Positions 15,414 to 23,165 of a DNA stretch of 34,288 nt are shown piece by piece. The stretch spans positions 1-34,288 of the forward strand of contig JBGTCD010000044.1 of assembly GCA_041749015.1 (NCBI GenBank), given 5' to 3'. The stretch's first letter is position 1, and every line of letters starts with the position of its first letter. A program made the position numbers and the translations under genes. Under the pieces are notes generated by a model. It had not been told where the DNA came from, did no database searches, and saw nothing but the letters and a program-made list of their open reading frames with translations. The stretch is from JBGTCD01 sp041749015 (lineage in GTDB: Bacteria; Bacteroidota; Bacteroidia; Cytophagales; Cyclobacteriaceae).

Positions 15414-16325
15414 ATGCAATTGCTTCTTGATCTTTGTAAAATCCATTCCCCTTCTGGTGAAGAAGTGGCCATGAAGGCCTTCATCTTAGATTATGTGACC
15501 AAAAACCATCAATTATGGCCGGGTAAATTAACCATCCTTGAAGGCCCTGAGCTCCAGGATAATATTATTTTGGTTTTTGGAAAACCCACCACAGCTATTT
15601 TTGCCCATATGGACACCATTGGCTTCACGGTGAGATATGAAAACCAATTGGTGCCTATCGGTAGCCCGGATCCTGTTGATGGCACCTGGATTACCGGTGA
15701 GGATCCTTACGGCTTAATCAGATGTCAAATTAAAATTGATTCAACCAACAGGATATTTTATGATTTTGGAAGAGCCATCACGCGCGGTACTTCTCTCGCC
15801 TATGAGTCCAAACCGAAAATTGCCGGCAATTGGATTACGGCACCGTATCTGGATAATAGAATTGGTATTTATAATGCTTTGAAAACAGCCGAAACCTTAA
15901 AAAATGGGATAATTGCATTTTCCTCCTGGGAAGAGCATGGCGGTGGTGCGGTGCCCATTTTGGCAAGGAACATTTATGAGCAATTTCAGGTGCGACAGGC
16001 CCTGATTTCAGATGTTACCTGGGTTACCGAAGGGGTGCATCCTGGTAAGGGGGTAGCTGTATCCATGCGTGACCGCAACATTCCGAGAAGGTCCTACATT
16101 CAGAAAATATTTGAAATGGCCACAGCGTCTGAAATTCCATTTCAACTTGAAGTAGAGGCCAGCGGGTCCAGTGATGGTCGTGAATTACAAATCAGCCCTT
16201 ACCCATTCGACTGGTGCTTTATTGGGCCGCCAATCGATGGACCGCATACGCCCAAAGAAAAACTCCATGTCAAAGACCTTGAAAGCACAGTGCAGTTGTA
16301 TGCATACCTGATGAAAAACCTATAG
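15414..16325 (+). CDS. M42 family aminopeptidase-like metallopeptidase
   Basis: A 303-residue cytosolic peptidase of the M42 (glutamyl aminopeptidase/TET) group. The dinuclear metal site is recognisable: H65 (AHMD), D147 (APYLDNRIG), E174 with catalytic base E173 (SSWEEHGGG), D200 (ISDVTW) and H278 (IDGPHTPKEKLHV). The protein is about 40-50 residues shorter than typical M42 enzymes, mainly at the termini and in the dimerisation domain. Its peptide substrate is unknown. The start is the first ATG, close behind a -7 box. It is transcribed away from upp and ends 64 bp before hpt. Confidence 0.88.
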   Translation: MQLLLDLCKIHSPSGEEVAMKAFILDYVTKNHQLWPGKLTILEGPELQDNIILVFGKPTTAIFAHMDTIGFTVRYENQLVPIGSPDPVDGTWITGEDPYGLIRCQIKIDSTNRIFYDFGRAITRGTSLAYESKPKIAGNWITAPYLDNRIGIYNALKTAETLKNGIIAFSSWEEHGGGAVPILARNIYEQFQVRQALISDVTWVTEGVHPGKGVAVSMRDRNIPRRSYIQKIFEMATASEIPFQLEVEASGSSDGRELQISPYPFDWCFIGPPIDGPHTPKEKLHVKDLESTVQLYAYLMKNL

Positions 16326-16343
16326 TATAAGTTGTTAATTACG

Positions 16344-16351
16344 TATATTTG
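16344..16351 (+). promoter_or_regulatory. -7 promoter element (TATATTTG) for hpt-adk-obgE
   Basis: An exact TAnnTTTG match, 38 bases upstream of the hpt ATG. No good -33 element is seen at the usual distance. The predicted transcription start (about 16357) falls at the foot of the hairpin at 16355-16373. Confidence 0.5.
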
Positions 16352-16354
16352 CAA

Positions 16355-16380
16355 GCCTTTCCATTGGGGAGGCATTTTTT
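16355..16380 (+). terminator. Hairpin plus T-run between M42 peptidase and hpt
   Basis: GCCTTTCC (16355-16362) pairs fully with GGGGAGGC (16366-16373), with two G-T pairs and a 3-nt loop, followed by A and six Ts (16375-16380). It can terminate the peptidase transcript. It also overlaps the predicted start of the hpt transcript, so it may instead be a 5' hairpin of that message. Confidence 0.6.
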
Positions 16381-16389
16381 ATTAGTTTA

Positions 16390-16917
16390 ATGGTCATAAA
16401 GGAAAAGACATTTAAGAAATTCCTGACGGAAGAGGAAATTCAAACCAGGATTTCCAGGCTTGCAACAAAAGTCAATAAGGATTATTTGGACAAAAATCCC
16501 TTGTTCATTGCCATCCTGAATGGCTCCTTCATGTTCGCTGCCGACATGATGAAAAAAATCAAGATTCCCTCTGAAATTTCTTTTGTGAAAGTCGCCTCCT
16601 ATGAAGAGATGGAAAGTACCGGAAATGTAAAAGGGCTGATCGGATTAAACGAAAACATTTTTAATCGCCATGTGATCATTCTTGAGGACATCATTGATTC
16701 AGGGCGTACCATTACCAAAATCCTGGAGGAATTTCGCTCCCTGGGAGCTGCTTCTGTGGAAGTAGTTTCCCTGTTATTAAAGCCGGAGTCTTACACACAA
16801 AAAGAAGCCATTCGTTATGTTGGATTCGAAATACCCGATAAATTCGTGGTAGGTTATGGCCTTGATTATGATGGGCAGGGAAGAAATTTACCCGACATCT
16901 ATCAACTTAAAGAGTAA
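16390..16917 (+). CDS. hpt: Hypoxanthine phosphoribosyltransferase
   Basis: A 175-residue purine salvage enzyme that makes IMP (and GMP) from the base and PRPP. The PRPP loop is VIILEDIIDSGRTI, and the base-binding end is FVVGYGLDYDGQGRNLP. The length is normal for the family. It leads the conserved Bacteroidota cluster hpt-adk-obgE, 22 bp upstream of adk, under a TATATTTG -7 box. Confidence 0.96.
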   Translation: MVIKEKTFKKFLTEEEIQTRISRLATKVNKDYLDKNPLFIAILNGSFMFAADMMKKIKIPSEISFVKVASYEEMESTGNVKGLIGLNENIFNRHVIILEDIIDSGRTITKILEEFRSLGAASVEVVSLLLKPESYTQKEAIRYVGFEIPDKFVVGYGLDYDGQGRNLPDIYQLKE

Positions 16918-16939
16918 ATTATTTCAATAAAAAATCAGC

Positions 16940-17518
16940 ATGCTAAACATCGTATTATTTGGCCCTCCGGGGGCGGGCAAAGGCACCCAAAGCCAGTTTT
17001 TAATGGATAAATTCCATCTGAGCCATATCTCCACAGGGGATCTTTTCCGGAAGCACCTCAAAGAAGGAACCAATCTGGGTAAGCTTGCCCAAAAATACAT
17101 GGATGCAGGCAATCTGGTACCCGACGAGGTCGTCATTGATATGGTAGAGGATAAAATCCAATCCGAAAGAGATATAGCCGGATTCATTTTTGATGGGTTT
17201 CCGCGTACCGTTGAGCAGGCCAAGGCCCTTGACAAATTGCTGGAAAAAACCGGTGCCCCGATTCGGGGAATGATCGCCCTGGTGGTGCCGGAAGAGGAGC
17301 TGATTAACAGGTTGATGGAGCGCGGCAAAACTTCGGGACGTGTGGATGACCAGGACCAGGAAAAGATTGCCCATAGGATTGAGGTGTATAAAAATGAAAC
17401 ATTGCCCGTAGCTGCCTACTACAAAAAACAAGGCAAATACAACAATATTGAAGGTATAGGCAGCATCGAGGAAATTTCAAACCGCATCGAGACGGTGATT
17501 TTAAGTTATCAGCATTGA
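16940..17518 (+). CDS. adk: Adenylate kinase (short-LID form)
   Basis: A 192-residue enzyme interconverting ATP + AMP and 2 ADP. The P-loop is GPPGAGKGTQ at residues 8-17; FIFDGFPRT holds the AMP-site arginine; GRVDDQDQEKIAHRI is the lid region. The LID domain is the short form without the insert and zinc-binding Cys found in many Gram-positive enzymes, which is usual in Bacteroidota. It is 7 bp upstream of obgE and probably co-transcribed with hpt and obgE. Confidence 0.96.
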   Translation: MLNIVLFGPPGAGKGTQSQFLMDKFHLSHISTGDLFRKHLKEGTNLGKLAQKYMDAGNLVPDEVVIDMVEDKIQSERDIAGFIFDGFPRTVEQAKALDKLLEKTGAPIRGMIALVVPEEELINRLMERGKTSGRVDDQDQEKIAHRIEVYKNETLPVAAYYKKQGKYNNIEGIGSIEEISNRIETVILSYQH

Positions 17519-17525
17519 GAAGGTA

Positions 17526-18527
17526 ATGAAAACCCCCAACTTCATTGATCATGTTAAAATTTGCTCGCGCTCGGGCAAAGGGGGTGCAGGTTCCATTCAC
17601 TTCCGCAGGGAAAAGCACGTCCCCAAAGGAGGCCCAGATGGTGGTGATGGCGGTCGTGGAGGCCATATTATTTTAAAGGGCAATAGCCAGTTATGGACAT
17701 TGCTCCACCTCAAATACAAAAAACATGTTATTGCAGAAGACGGGAAGCCCGGTGGCGGGAGTAACAGCTCCGGTGCACAGGGCAAAGATATTGTGCTTGA
17801 GGTGCCTTTGGGTACTGTAGCTAAGAATGCCGATACTGAGGCTATTAAATTAGAGATTACCGAAGATGGAGAGGAGAAAATCTTGACTCAGGGTGGAGAT
17901 GGGGGCCAGGGCAATTCCCATTTTAAATCTCCTACCAAGCAGGCTCCACGGTACGCTCAGCCCGGTATACCGGGTATTGAAGAGTGGGTGGTTTTGGAAT
18001 TAAAGCTCCTTGCAGATGTTGGGCTTGTTGGATTTCCCAATGCTGGAAAATCTACCCTACTAGCTGCCGTCAGTGCTGCCAAACCCGAAATTGCGGATTA
18101 TCCTTTCACCACAATGACCCCAAATCTTGGCGTAGTAGAATATCGGGATTATAAATCCTTTGTCATGGCCGATATCCCCGGAATTATCGAAGGGGCTGCT
18201 GAGGGCAAAGGTTTGGGGATTAGGTTTCTTAGGCATATTGAGCGCAATTCAGTCCTCCTTTTTATGGTCCCGGCAGATGCCAAAGACATCCGAAAGGAAT
18301 ATGATATTTTACTCCACGAACTGAAAAAATATAATCCAGAGCTACTGGACAAATCGCGGATTTTGGCTATTTCCAAATGCGACCTCCTGGATGATGAACT
18401 TAAAGCGGCCATTAAACCGGAGTTGCCAAAGGACATCCCAGGTATTATGATCTCATCCATTACAGGCGAGGGGATTTTGGAACTAAAGGACCTCCTATGG
18501 AAAACCATCAATGAGTCCGGAAAATGA
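17526..18527 (+). CDS. obgE: Obg family GTPase (ribosome assembly)
   Basis: A 333-residue GTPase involved in 50S subunit maturation and stress control. The glycine-rich Obg fold covers about residues 1-158 (GGPDGGDGGRGG is typical). The G domain follows, with G1 GFPNAGKST, G3 DIPGIIEGA and G4 SKCDLLD. G4 reads SKxD where many Obg proteins have NKxD, a change I take as a Bacteroidota trait. There is no C-terminal OCT domain. Third gene of the hpt cluster; an 81-bp gap separates it from grpE. Confidence 0.96.
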   Translation: MKTPNFIDHVKICSRSGKGGAGSIHFRREKHVPKGGPDGGDGGRGGHIILKGNSQLWTLLHLKYKKHVIAEDGKPGGGSNSSGAQGKDIVLEVPLGTVAKNADTEAIKLEITEDGEEKILTQGGDGGQGNSHFKSPTKQAPRYAQPGIPGIEEWVVLELKLLADVGLVGFPNAGKSTLLAAVSAAKPEIADYPFTTMTPNLGVVEYRDYKSFVMADIPGIIEGAAEGKGLGIRFLRHIERNSVLLFMVPADAKDIRKEYDILLHELKKYNPELLDKSRILAISKCDLLDDELKAAIKPELPKDIPGIMISSITGEGILELKDLLWKTINESGK

Positions 18528-18538
18528 TCAGGTGTCAA

Positions 18539-18571
18539 ATTGGCATGAATTAGGTTTTGGCAGTAAAATTG
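18539..18571 (+). promoter_or_regulatory. Possible promoter for grpE-dnaJ
   Basis: A TTG, about 21 bases, then TAAAATTG (18564-18571; one mismatch to TAnnTTTG), 38 bases upstream of grpE. Weak, but it is in the right place in the only sizeable gap ahead of the chaperone pair. Confidence 0.3.
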
Positions 18572-18608
18572 CCCCATTTTAACAAATCCAAAAAAGTAGC
18601 ATAACATA

Positions 18609-19193
18609 ATGGCAGAAAAAGACCAAAGTACAGAGGCAATGGAGCAGAATCAGGACACCCCGGAGGTGGAATCTTCTCAAAAAGTCCCCTCGGAGGATAT
18701 GTCTGATGCTGAAGTTGATGAGCGCTCAGAGGAAGAAATAAAGATTGAAAAATTGGAAGCAGCGCTGGAAGAAAGTAAGGAGAAGCACCTTCGGCTATAT
18801 TCTGAATTTGACAATTATAAGAGAAGGTCTGCGCGGGAGCGTCTGGAGCTAATTCAAAATGCCAGTAAGGATTTGATTGAGCAGTTGCTCCCTATCCTCG
18901 ATGATTTCGAAAGAGCCATAAAAGCCTCCGAAAAAGAGAACCCTGACAATAAGTCTGTAGTAGAGGGATTAGAATTAATATATAACAAGTGCAAAAAAAT
19001 ACTTGGTCAGCAGGGTTTGAAGGAGATGGAATGCGGCGAGGGCACCAGTTTTGACCCAGACCTGCATGAAGCCATCACACAAATACCAGCCCCCACAAAA
19101 AAACTCAAGGGCAAAATTGTGGATGTGGTCGAAAAAGGCTACTTCCTCAATGACCGGGTAATTCGTTTTGCCAAGGTAGTGGTAGGTCAGTGA
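18609..19193 (+). CDS. grpE: GrpE nucleotide exchange factor
   Basis: A 194-residue co-chaperone that releases ADP from DnaK. It has an acidic, disordered N-terminus (about 1-45), a long coiled-coil dimer helix (about 45-115, with SEFDNYKRRSARE) and the C-terminal beta domain (GTSFDPDLHEAITQIPAP; GKIVDVVEKGYFLNDRVIRF). Length and order are normal. dnaJ follows after 25 bp, so the pair is likely one transcript; dnaK is not in the window. Confidence 0.96.
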   Translation: MAEKDQSTEAMEQNQDTPEVESSQKVPSEDMSDAEVDERSEEEIKIEKLEAALEESKEKHLRLYSEFDNYKRRSARERLELIQNASKDLIEQLLPILDDFERAIKASEKENPDNKSVVEGLELIYNKCKKILGQQGLKEMECGEGTSFDPDLHEAITQIPAPTKKLKGKIVDVVEKGYFLNDRVIRFAKVVVGQ

Positions 19194-19218
19194 GGCATTG
19201 AAATGAAGTAATAACGAA

Positions 19219-20334
19219 ATGGCAAAAAGAGATTTTTACGAAATATTGGGAGTAAGCAAAGGCGCAAGTCCGGAGGAAATTAAAAAAGCCTATCGGAAGA
19301 TTGCGCTCAAATTCCACCCGGACAAAAACCAGGGCGATCCTACTGCCGAGGATAAATTTAAGGAAGCTGCTGAGGCTTACGAGGTGTTAAGCAATCCTGA
19401 AAAGCGCAGCCGATATGATCAGTTTGGACATTCCGGAGTCAATGGTGGTGGCGGCTATGGTGGCGGTGGTATGTCTATGGAAGACATATTCTCACAATTT
19501 GGTGACATATTTGGTGGTGGCAGCCCATTCGACAGTTTCTTTGGAGGAGCCGGTGGCCGCAGGGGCAGGCAGCGCAGAGGGTCAAATCTAAGAATCAAGC
19601 TCAAACTTACCCTCGATGAAATAGCCAATGGGGTAGAGAAAAAAATTAAGGTCAACAGGCTTATCACAGCCGATGGCGTCACATTCAAGACTTGTAATAC
19701 TTGCGGAGGTGCCGGCCAGGTACGCCGCACCATGAATACCATGTTAGGTCAGATGGTTTCTACCAGTGCTTGCCCTACCTGCAATGGTGCCGGTAAGATT
19801 ATTGATCATAAGCCCACTGGGGTGGACAATTCTGGTTTAATGCAAAAAGAAGAAGTCATCCCTATCAAAATACCGGCTGGTGTAGGGGATGGCATGCAAC
19901 TTAGCATGTCTGGTAAAGGTAATGAAGCCCCCGGTGGTGGACCGGCAGGTGATCTGCTGATCCTTATAGAAGAGGTAGAGCACGACCTGCTCAAAAGAGA
20001 TGGCAATAATGTAGTTTATGATTTGTATATCAGCATAATCGACGCGGCTCTGGGCACATCGGTAGAGGTTCCCACCATTTCAAGTAGGGTAAAAATCACT
20101 ATAGAGCCGGGTACCCAAAGTGGAAAAATACTACGGCTCAAAGGTAAAGGAGTGAAAGATATTAACGGGTATGAAACCGGGGATCAACTGATCCATGTCA
20201 ATGTGTGGACGCCTAAAGCCCTCACACCTGAGGAAAGAAAAACCCTTGAGCAGCTTCGTGAATCACCAAATTTTGTGCCCAAGCCAGGCAGAAATGAAAA
20301 AGGATTCTTCGAAAAAATGAAGGAGTTTTTTTAA
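19219..20334 (+). CDS. dnaJ: DnaJ co-chaperone with a reduced zinc domain
   Basis: A 371-residue Hsp40 that delivers clients to DnaK and stimulates its ATPase. The J domain (about 1-70) carries the HPD motif (KFHPDKNQGD), followed by a Gly/Phe region (about 74-118), the zinc domain and the two beta substrate-binding domains. Class I DnaJ proteins have four CxxCxGxG motifs; here only two remain, C159/C162 (CNTCGGAG) and C185/C188 (CPTCNGAG). The places of motifs 1 and 4 read VNRLITADGV and KPTGVDNSG, without cysteine. Motifs 2 and 3 form zinc site II, so site I has been lost as a unit. Confidence 0.95.
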   Translation: MAKRDFYEILGVSKGASPEEIKKAYRKIALKFHPDKNQGDPTAEDKFKEAAEAYEVLSNPEKRSRYDQFGHSGVNGGGGYGGGGMSMEDIFSQFGDIFGGGSPFDSFFGGAGGRRGRQRRGSNLRIKLKLTLDEIANGVEKKIKVNRLITADGVTFKTCNTCGGAGQVRRTMNTMLGQMVSTSACPTCNGAGKIIDHKPTGVDNSGLMQKEEVIPIKIPAGVGDGMQLSMSGKGNEAPGGGPAGDLLILIEEVEHDLLKRDGNNVVYDLYISIIDAALGTSVEVPTISSRVKITIEPGTQSGKILRLKGKGVKDINGYETGDQLIHVNVWTPKALTPEERKTLEQLRESPNFVPKPGRNEKGFFEKMKEFF

Positions 20335-20365
20335 TCTGATTTTTCATTCAAATCAGAAATATGTC

Positions 20366-20373
20366 TACCTTTG
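20366..20373 (+). promoter_or_regulatory. -7 promoter element (TACCTTTG) for tRNA-Ser
   Basis: An exact TAnnTTTG match, 42 bases upstream of the tRNA 5' end. It is followed by a small CCCC (20378-20381) / GGGG (20392-20395) hairpin and T-rich sequence, which may act as the dnaJ terminator. Confidence 0.5.
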
Positions 20374-20377
20374 CAGT

Positions 20378-20407
20378 CCCCAAATTTATCAGGGGTTTTT
20401 GATTTTT
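20378..20407 (+). terminator. Weak hairpin plus T-rich tract after dnaJ
   Basis: A 4-bp CCCC/GGGG stem with a 10-nt loop (20378-20395), followed by TTTTTGATTTTTTG. It can end the dnaJ message but overlaps the predicted start of the tRNA transcript. Confidence 0.4.
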
Positions 20408-20415
20408 TGACCTAA

Positions 20416-20500
20416 AGAGGAGTGGCGGAGTGGTCGAACGCGGCGGTCTTGAAAACCGTTGTACCGCGAGGTACCGGGGGTTCGAATCCCTCCTCCTCTG
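20416..20500 (+). tRNA. tRNA-Ser(UGA)
   Basis: An 85-nt cloverleaf. The acceptor stem AGAGGAG pairs with CTCCTCT with discriminator G at 20500. The anticodon loop CTTGAAA has TGA at 20450-20452. A long variable arm (GTACC/GGTAC around GCGA) marks a class II serine tRNA, and the T loop is TTCGAAT. The CCA end is not encoded. The gene reads UCA and related serine codons. Confidence 0.96.
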
Positions 20501-20510
20501 CAATGAGGAA

Positions 20511-20537
20511 AGGCACCCTAATCGGTGCCTTTTTTTG
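20511..20537 (+). terminator. Rho-independent terminator after tRNA-Ser
   Basis: AGGCACC (20511-20517) and GGTGCCT (20524-20530) form a perfect 7-bp stem with a 6-nt loop, followed by a run of Ts to 20537. Confidence 0.92.
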
Positions 20538-20583
20538 TTAAGGAAGATTAAATTTGAGTGGTAAATTCATTACCTACTGCGTC

Positions 20584-21525
20584 CTAGTCCTCCTCAAAAG
20601 TCTTGTTTTCATTTGCCTGATGCATGCTGGCATTGATTTCATATCCCACCAGTAATACCACGCTAATAATAAACTGCCACAACATCAAGGCAATAAGCAC
20701 TCCTATAGAACCATATAGTTTATTATACGCTGCAAAATTGGCAACGTAAAAAGAAAATCCGTAGGAAACTGCAAGGGTCAAAATGGTAGCCATAGTAGCC
20801 CCAATGGAAAAAAATCTCCAGTTTGAATGTACTGCCGGGCCAAAATAATAAATGGTAGAAATCACGAATAAAAATACTGCGAATATGATGGCAAATCGGA
20901 GAATAAAAAATAAATAAGTTTGCAGCCAGGCGATTTCATTGAAATACTCCATAGCTGTTGATCCCACAATAAGCAGGATCACGGCTAAAATCAAAGCACC
21001 CGCTAGCATGATAGTCAATAGTGTGGCAGCAAGTCTGGTTTTAAAAAAGCCGCGTTTTTCCACCGTCATGTACACGGCATTGAAGGCATTCATCAGGGTG
21101 AGCATCCCATTGGTAGCCATATAAAGGGCAAAAACAGCACCAAAAGTAAGCAGACCCCCTCGGGTTTTACCAACTATATCCTCAATGGTATCTCTGATTG
21201 TGAGAAACATGTACTCTGGCATATAGGTCCCTATGTAATCCAGGATCACCTCACTGTCTAAAGCAGGGATGATATAATTAAAATAAGGGATCAGGGTAAA
21301 GAGAAATATGACTGCAGGGAAAATGGAGAGAGTAAAGTTAAATGCCACACTATAGGCTCTGGTGATGATTTCATCTTTTTTGATTTTTTCAATAAACACC
21401 ACAATCACGTCATATAGATTGACGTCATAGTGTTTGAACTGCACCTTTTTAAGGGTAGCAACCACTGCTTTAGAGGCGGGTGACTCATACACCAAGTTTA
21501 AAAACCATTCCTTTATCTTTTTCAT
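20584..21525 (-). CDS. YihY/BrkB family membrane protein
   Basis: A 313-residue inner-membrane protein with about six helices and the YihY/BrkB pattern (AYSVAFNFTLSIFPAVIFLF near the N-terminus; GPAVHSNWRFFSIGA; LYGSIGVLIALMLWQFIISV near the end). The family was once misnamed RNase BN; its real role is unclear, with transport or envelope functions proposed. It is the last gene of the mltG-thioesterase-yihY operon: its ATG overlaps the upstream stop (TAATG). Confidence 0.92.
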   Translation of the reverse strand: MKKIKEWFLNLVYESPASKAVVATLKKVQFKHYDVNLYDVIVVFIEKIKKDEIITRAYSVAFNFTLSIFPAVIFLFTLIPYFNYIIPALDSEVILDYIGTYMPEYMFLTIRDTIEDIVGKTRGGLLTFGAVFALYMATNGMLTLMNAFNAVYMTVEKRGFFKTRLAATLLTIMLAGALILAVILLIVGSTAMEYFNEIAWLQTYLFFILRFAIIFAVFLFVISTIYYFGPAVHSNWRFFSIGATMATILTLAVSYGFSFYVANFAAYNKLYGSIGVLIALMLWQFIISVVLLVGYEINASMHQANENKTFEED

Positions 21526-21929
21526 TAAAAATAAGGTTTGATTAATTTGGTTATGGCCTGAGGCATAGGGCAGGGCTTGCCAGTCTTAATGTCAACAAAT
21601 ACAAGGGTAGTTTTACCCACATTGATCTTCTTTTCTTCCTCGTTAAAAATTTCATACTCAAAGTTTATTCTCGTCCCTGGTAACTCTTTTACCCTGGTGA
21701 CAATTTTGAGCAGTTCATCATACCGGGCAGGAGCAAAAAACTTTGACCAGTTTTCCAATACAGGCATAATGACACCGGCAGCTTCAAGGTCTTTATATGG
21801 CAGGCCCAGGTTTCTTAGCATTTCAACCCTGGCCACTTCATAGTACATGGCATAGTTACCATAGTATACGTATCCCATTTGATCTGTTTCAGCATATCTA
21901 ACCCTTATTCGGGTTTCGTTTTGAAGCAT
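21525..21929 (-). CDS. Acyl-CoA thioesterase, YbgC/FadM type hotdog fold
   Basis: A 134-residue single-hotdog enzyme. The N-terminal signature VRYAETDQMGYVYYGNYAMY contains the catalytic D16 of the YbgC/4HBT group. It hydrolyses acyl-CoA thioesters; the chain length is not predictable. In other bacteria YbgC is linked to envelope lipid metabolism, which suits its place between mltG (3 bp upstream) and yihY (overlapping). Confidence 0.92.
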   Translation of the reverse strand: MLQNETRIRVRYAETDQMGYVYYGNYAMYYEVARVEMLRNLGLPYKDLEAAGVIMPVLENWSKFFAPARYDELLKIVTRVKELPGTRINFEYEIFNEEEKKINVGKTTLVFVDIKTGKPCPMPQAITKLIKPYF

Positions 21930-21932
21930 AAT

Positions 21933-22988
21933 TTAATTTTGTTTTTGGCGTGCCTTTCGCTGCTCTATGGTTAATGCCCGTTGATATTTCTGAGCATTGA
22001 CCTTATGCTCAGCGAAAGTCTTTGCAAAATTATGATACCCTGAAAAATCTTCCCTGGCACACATATATAAATACTCATGTTGGTCTGAATTTAGTACAGC
22101 ATCCAACGCCCTGATGTCAGGCATATTGATGGGTCCGGGGGGTAAGCCACTTCTCCTGTAAGTGTTATACGGGGAATCAATAGTTTTATGCACGTTGAGC
22201 ACTCTTTTTATTGAAAAATCTCCAGCAGCAAATACCAGGGTAGGGTCGGCCTGTAAGGCCATGCCCTTTCTCAATCGGTTAAGGTACAGCCCTGCAATCA
22301 CCGGCCATTCATCAGGATGCTGCCGGCTTTCAGCCTGAACAATTGAGGCAAGGGTAGAAACTTCAAGGGGAGTAAGCCCTAGATTCTGTGCTTTTTGAAG
22401 TCGGTCCTCATTCCAGAATCGCTGATATTCCATTAGCATCCTTTCTACAAGATCTTCAGCGGTGGCAGTATAAAATACCTGATAGGTATTTGGGATAAAC
22501 ATCCCAATGATATTTTCTTTATTGAAGCCCAAATCGTTTTCCCTGACAAAGCTGTCAAGTGCTACCTGAAAATCCTCCGGGGTCACCATCGTATTTCGGG
22601 TGATCCTGGGCCCTATTTCCTCCGATAGCCTGATATTATTGAAAGTAATGGCCACCGGAATTTGCTCCCCCGACCTCAATCGCCGAATGGCCTGTATGTT
22701 GGTCATCCTTGATTCAAGATAGTACAAACCTGGCTTTACATTGACATCATAATCCATGAGCCGGGCCAAAAAACTAAAAGACACCAGGTCCTGCACATAA
22801 TTACCTTCATACAGATTATTTTGTACATCCTTGAAAGTATCATCCTTATCAATCAGGAAATATTCCGCATCCTTACCTACCAAAATATTTGGTGTGTAAA
22901 TAATCTGGTAAGCATAAAATGCAAAGGAGGTCAGCAGGATGCTGAACAACACCAGAAATACCACAAAGATTTTTTTCTTACCCAGCAT
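21933..22988 (-). CDS. mltG: Endolytic murein transglycosylase MltG
   Basis: A 351-residue inner-membrane enzyme that cuts nascent glycan strands and so sets their length. It has an N-terminal membrane anchor (about 6-30), a LysM-like region, then the YceG catalytic domain. The catalytic glutamate is E220 (LASIVQAES), matching E218 of E. coli, and VIAGLYLNRL and LPPGPI are family signatures. First gene of a three-gene minus-strand operon. Confidence 0.95.
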   Translation of the reverse strand: MLGKKKIFVVFLVLFSILLTSFAFYAYQIIYTPNILVGKDAEYFLIDKDDTFKDVQNNLYEGNYVQDLVSFSFLARLMDYDVNVKPGLYYLESRMTNIQAIRRLRSGEQIPVAITFNNIRLSEEIGPRITRNTMVTPEDFQVALDSFVRENDLGFNKENIIGMFIPNTYQVFYTATAEDLVERMLMEYQRFWNEDRLQKAQNLGLTPLEVSTLASIVQAESRQHPDEWPVIAGLYLNRLRKGMALQADPTLVFAAGDFSIKRVLNVHKTIDSPYNTYRRSGLPPGPINMPDIRALDAVLNSDQHEYLYMCAREDFSGYHNFAKTFAEHKVNAQKYQRALTIEQRKARQKQN

Positions 22989-23008
22989 AACCTTTATTTA
23001 AGAGGATA

Positions 23009-23016
23009 CAAAAATA
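23009..23016 (-). promoter_or_regulatory. -7 promoter element (TATTTTTG) for mltG
   Basis: On the minus strand TATTTTTG is an exact TAnnTTTG match, 20 bases upstream of the mltG ATG. The -33 element is unclear. Confidence 0.45.
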
Positions 23017-23165
23017 ATAATAAGTTTTAACCATAATTGTTTTTTAATCATTCATTGATCCGCACATAAATTTGATTACGGTAATTTTCTCTATTCATTG
23101 AAGGTTTCATATTTTTATGCTTCATTTAAACTAGTAAATTAAATAACTCATTTACTCTGATATCT

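Noticed and set aside
16940..17518. Truncated adenylate kinase
   Set aside because: The short LID is a normal form of the enzyme; P-loop and catalytic arginines are present.
17526..18527. Defective Obg because G4 is SKCD rather than NKxD
   Set aside because: SKxD is, to my knowledge, usual in Bacteroidota Obg proteins and keeps the specificity aspartate.
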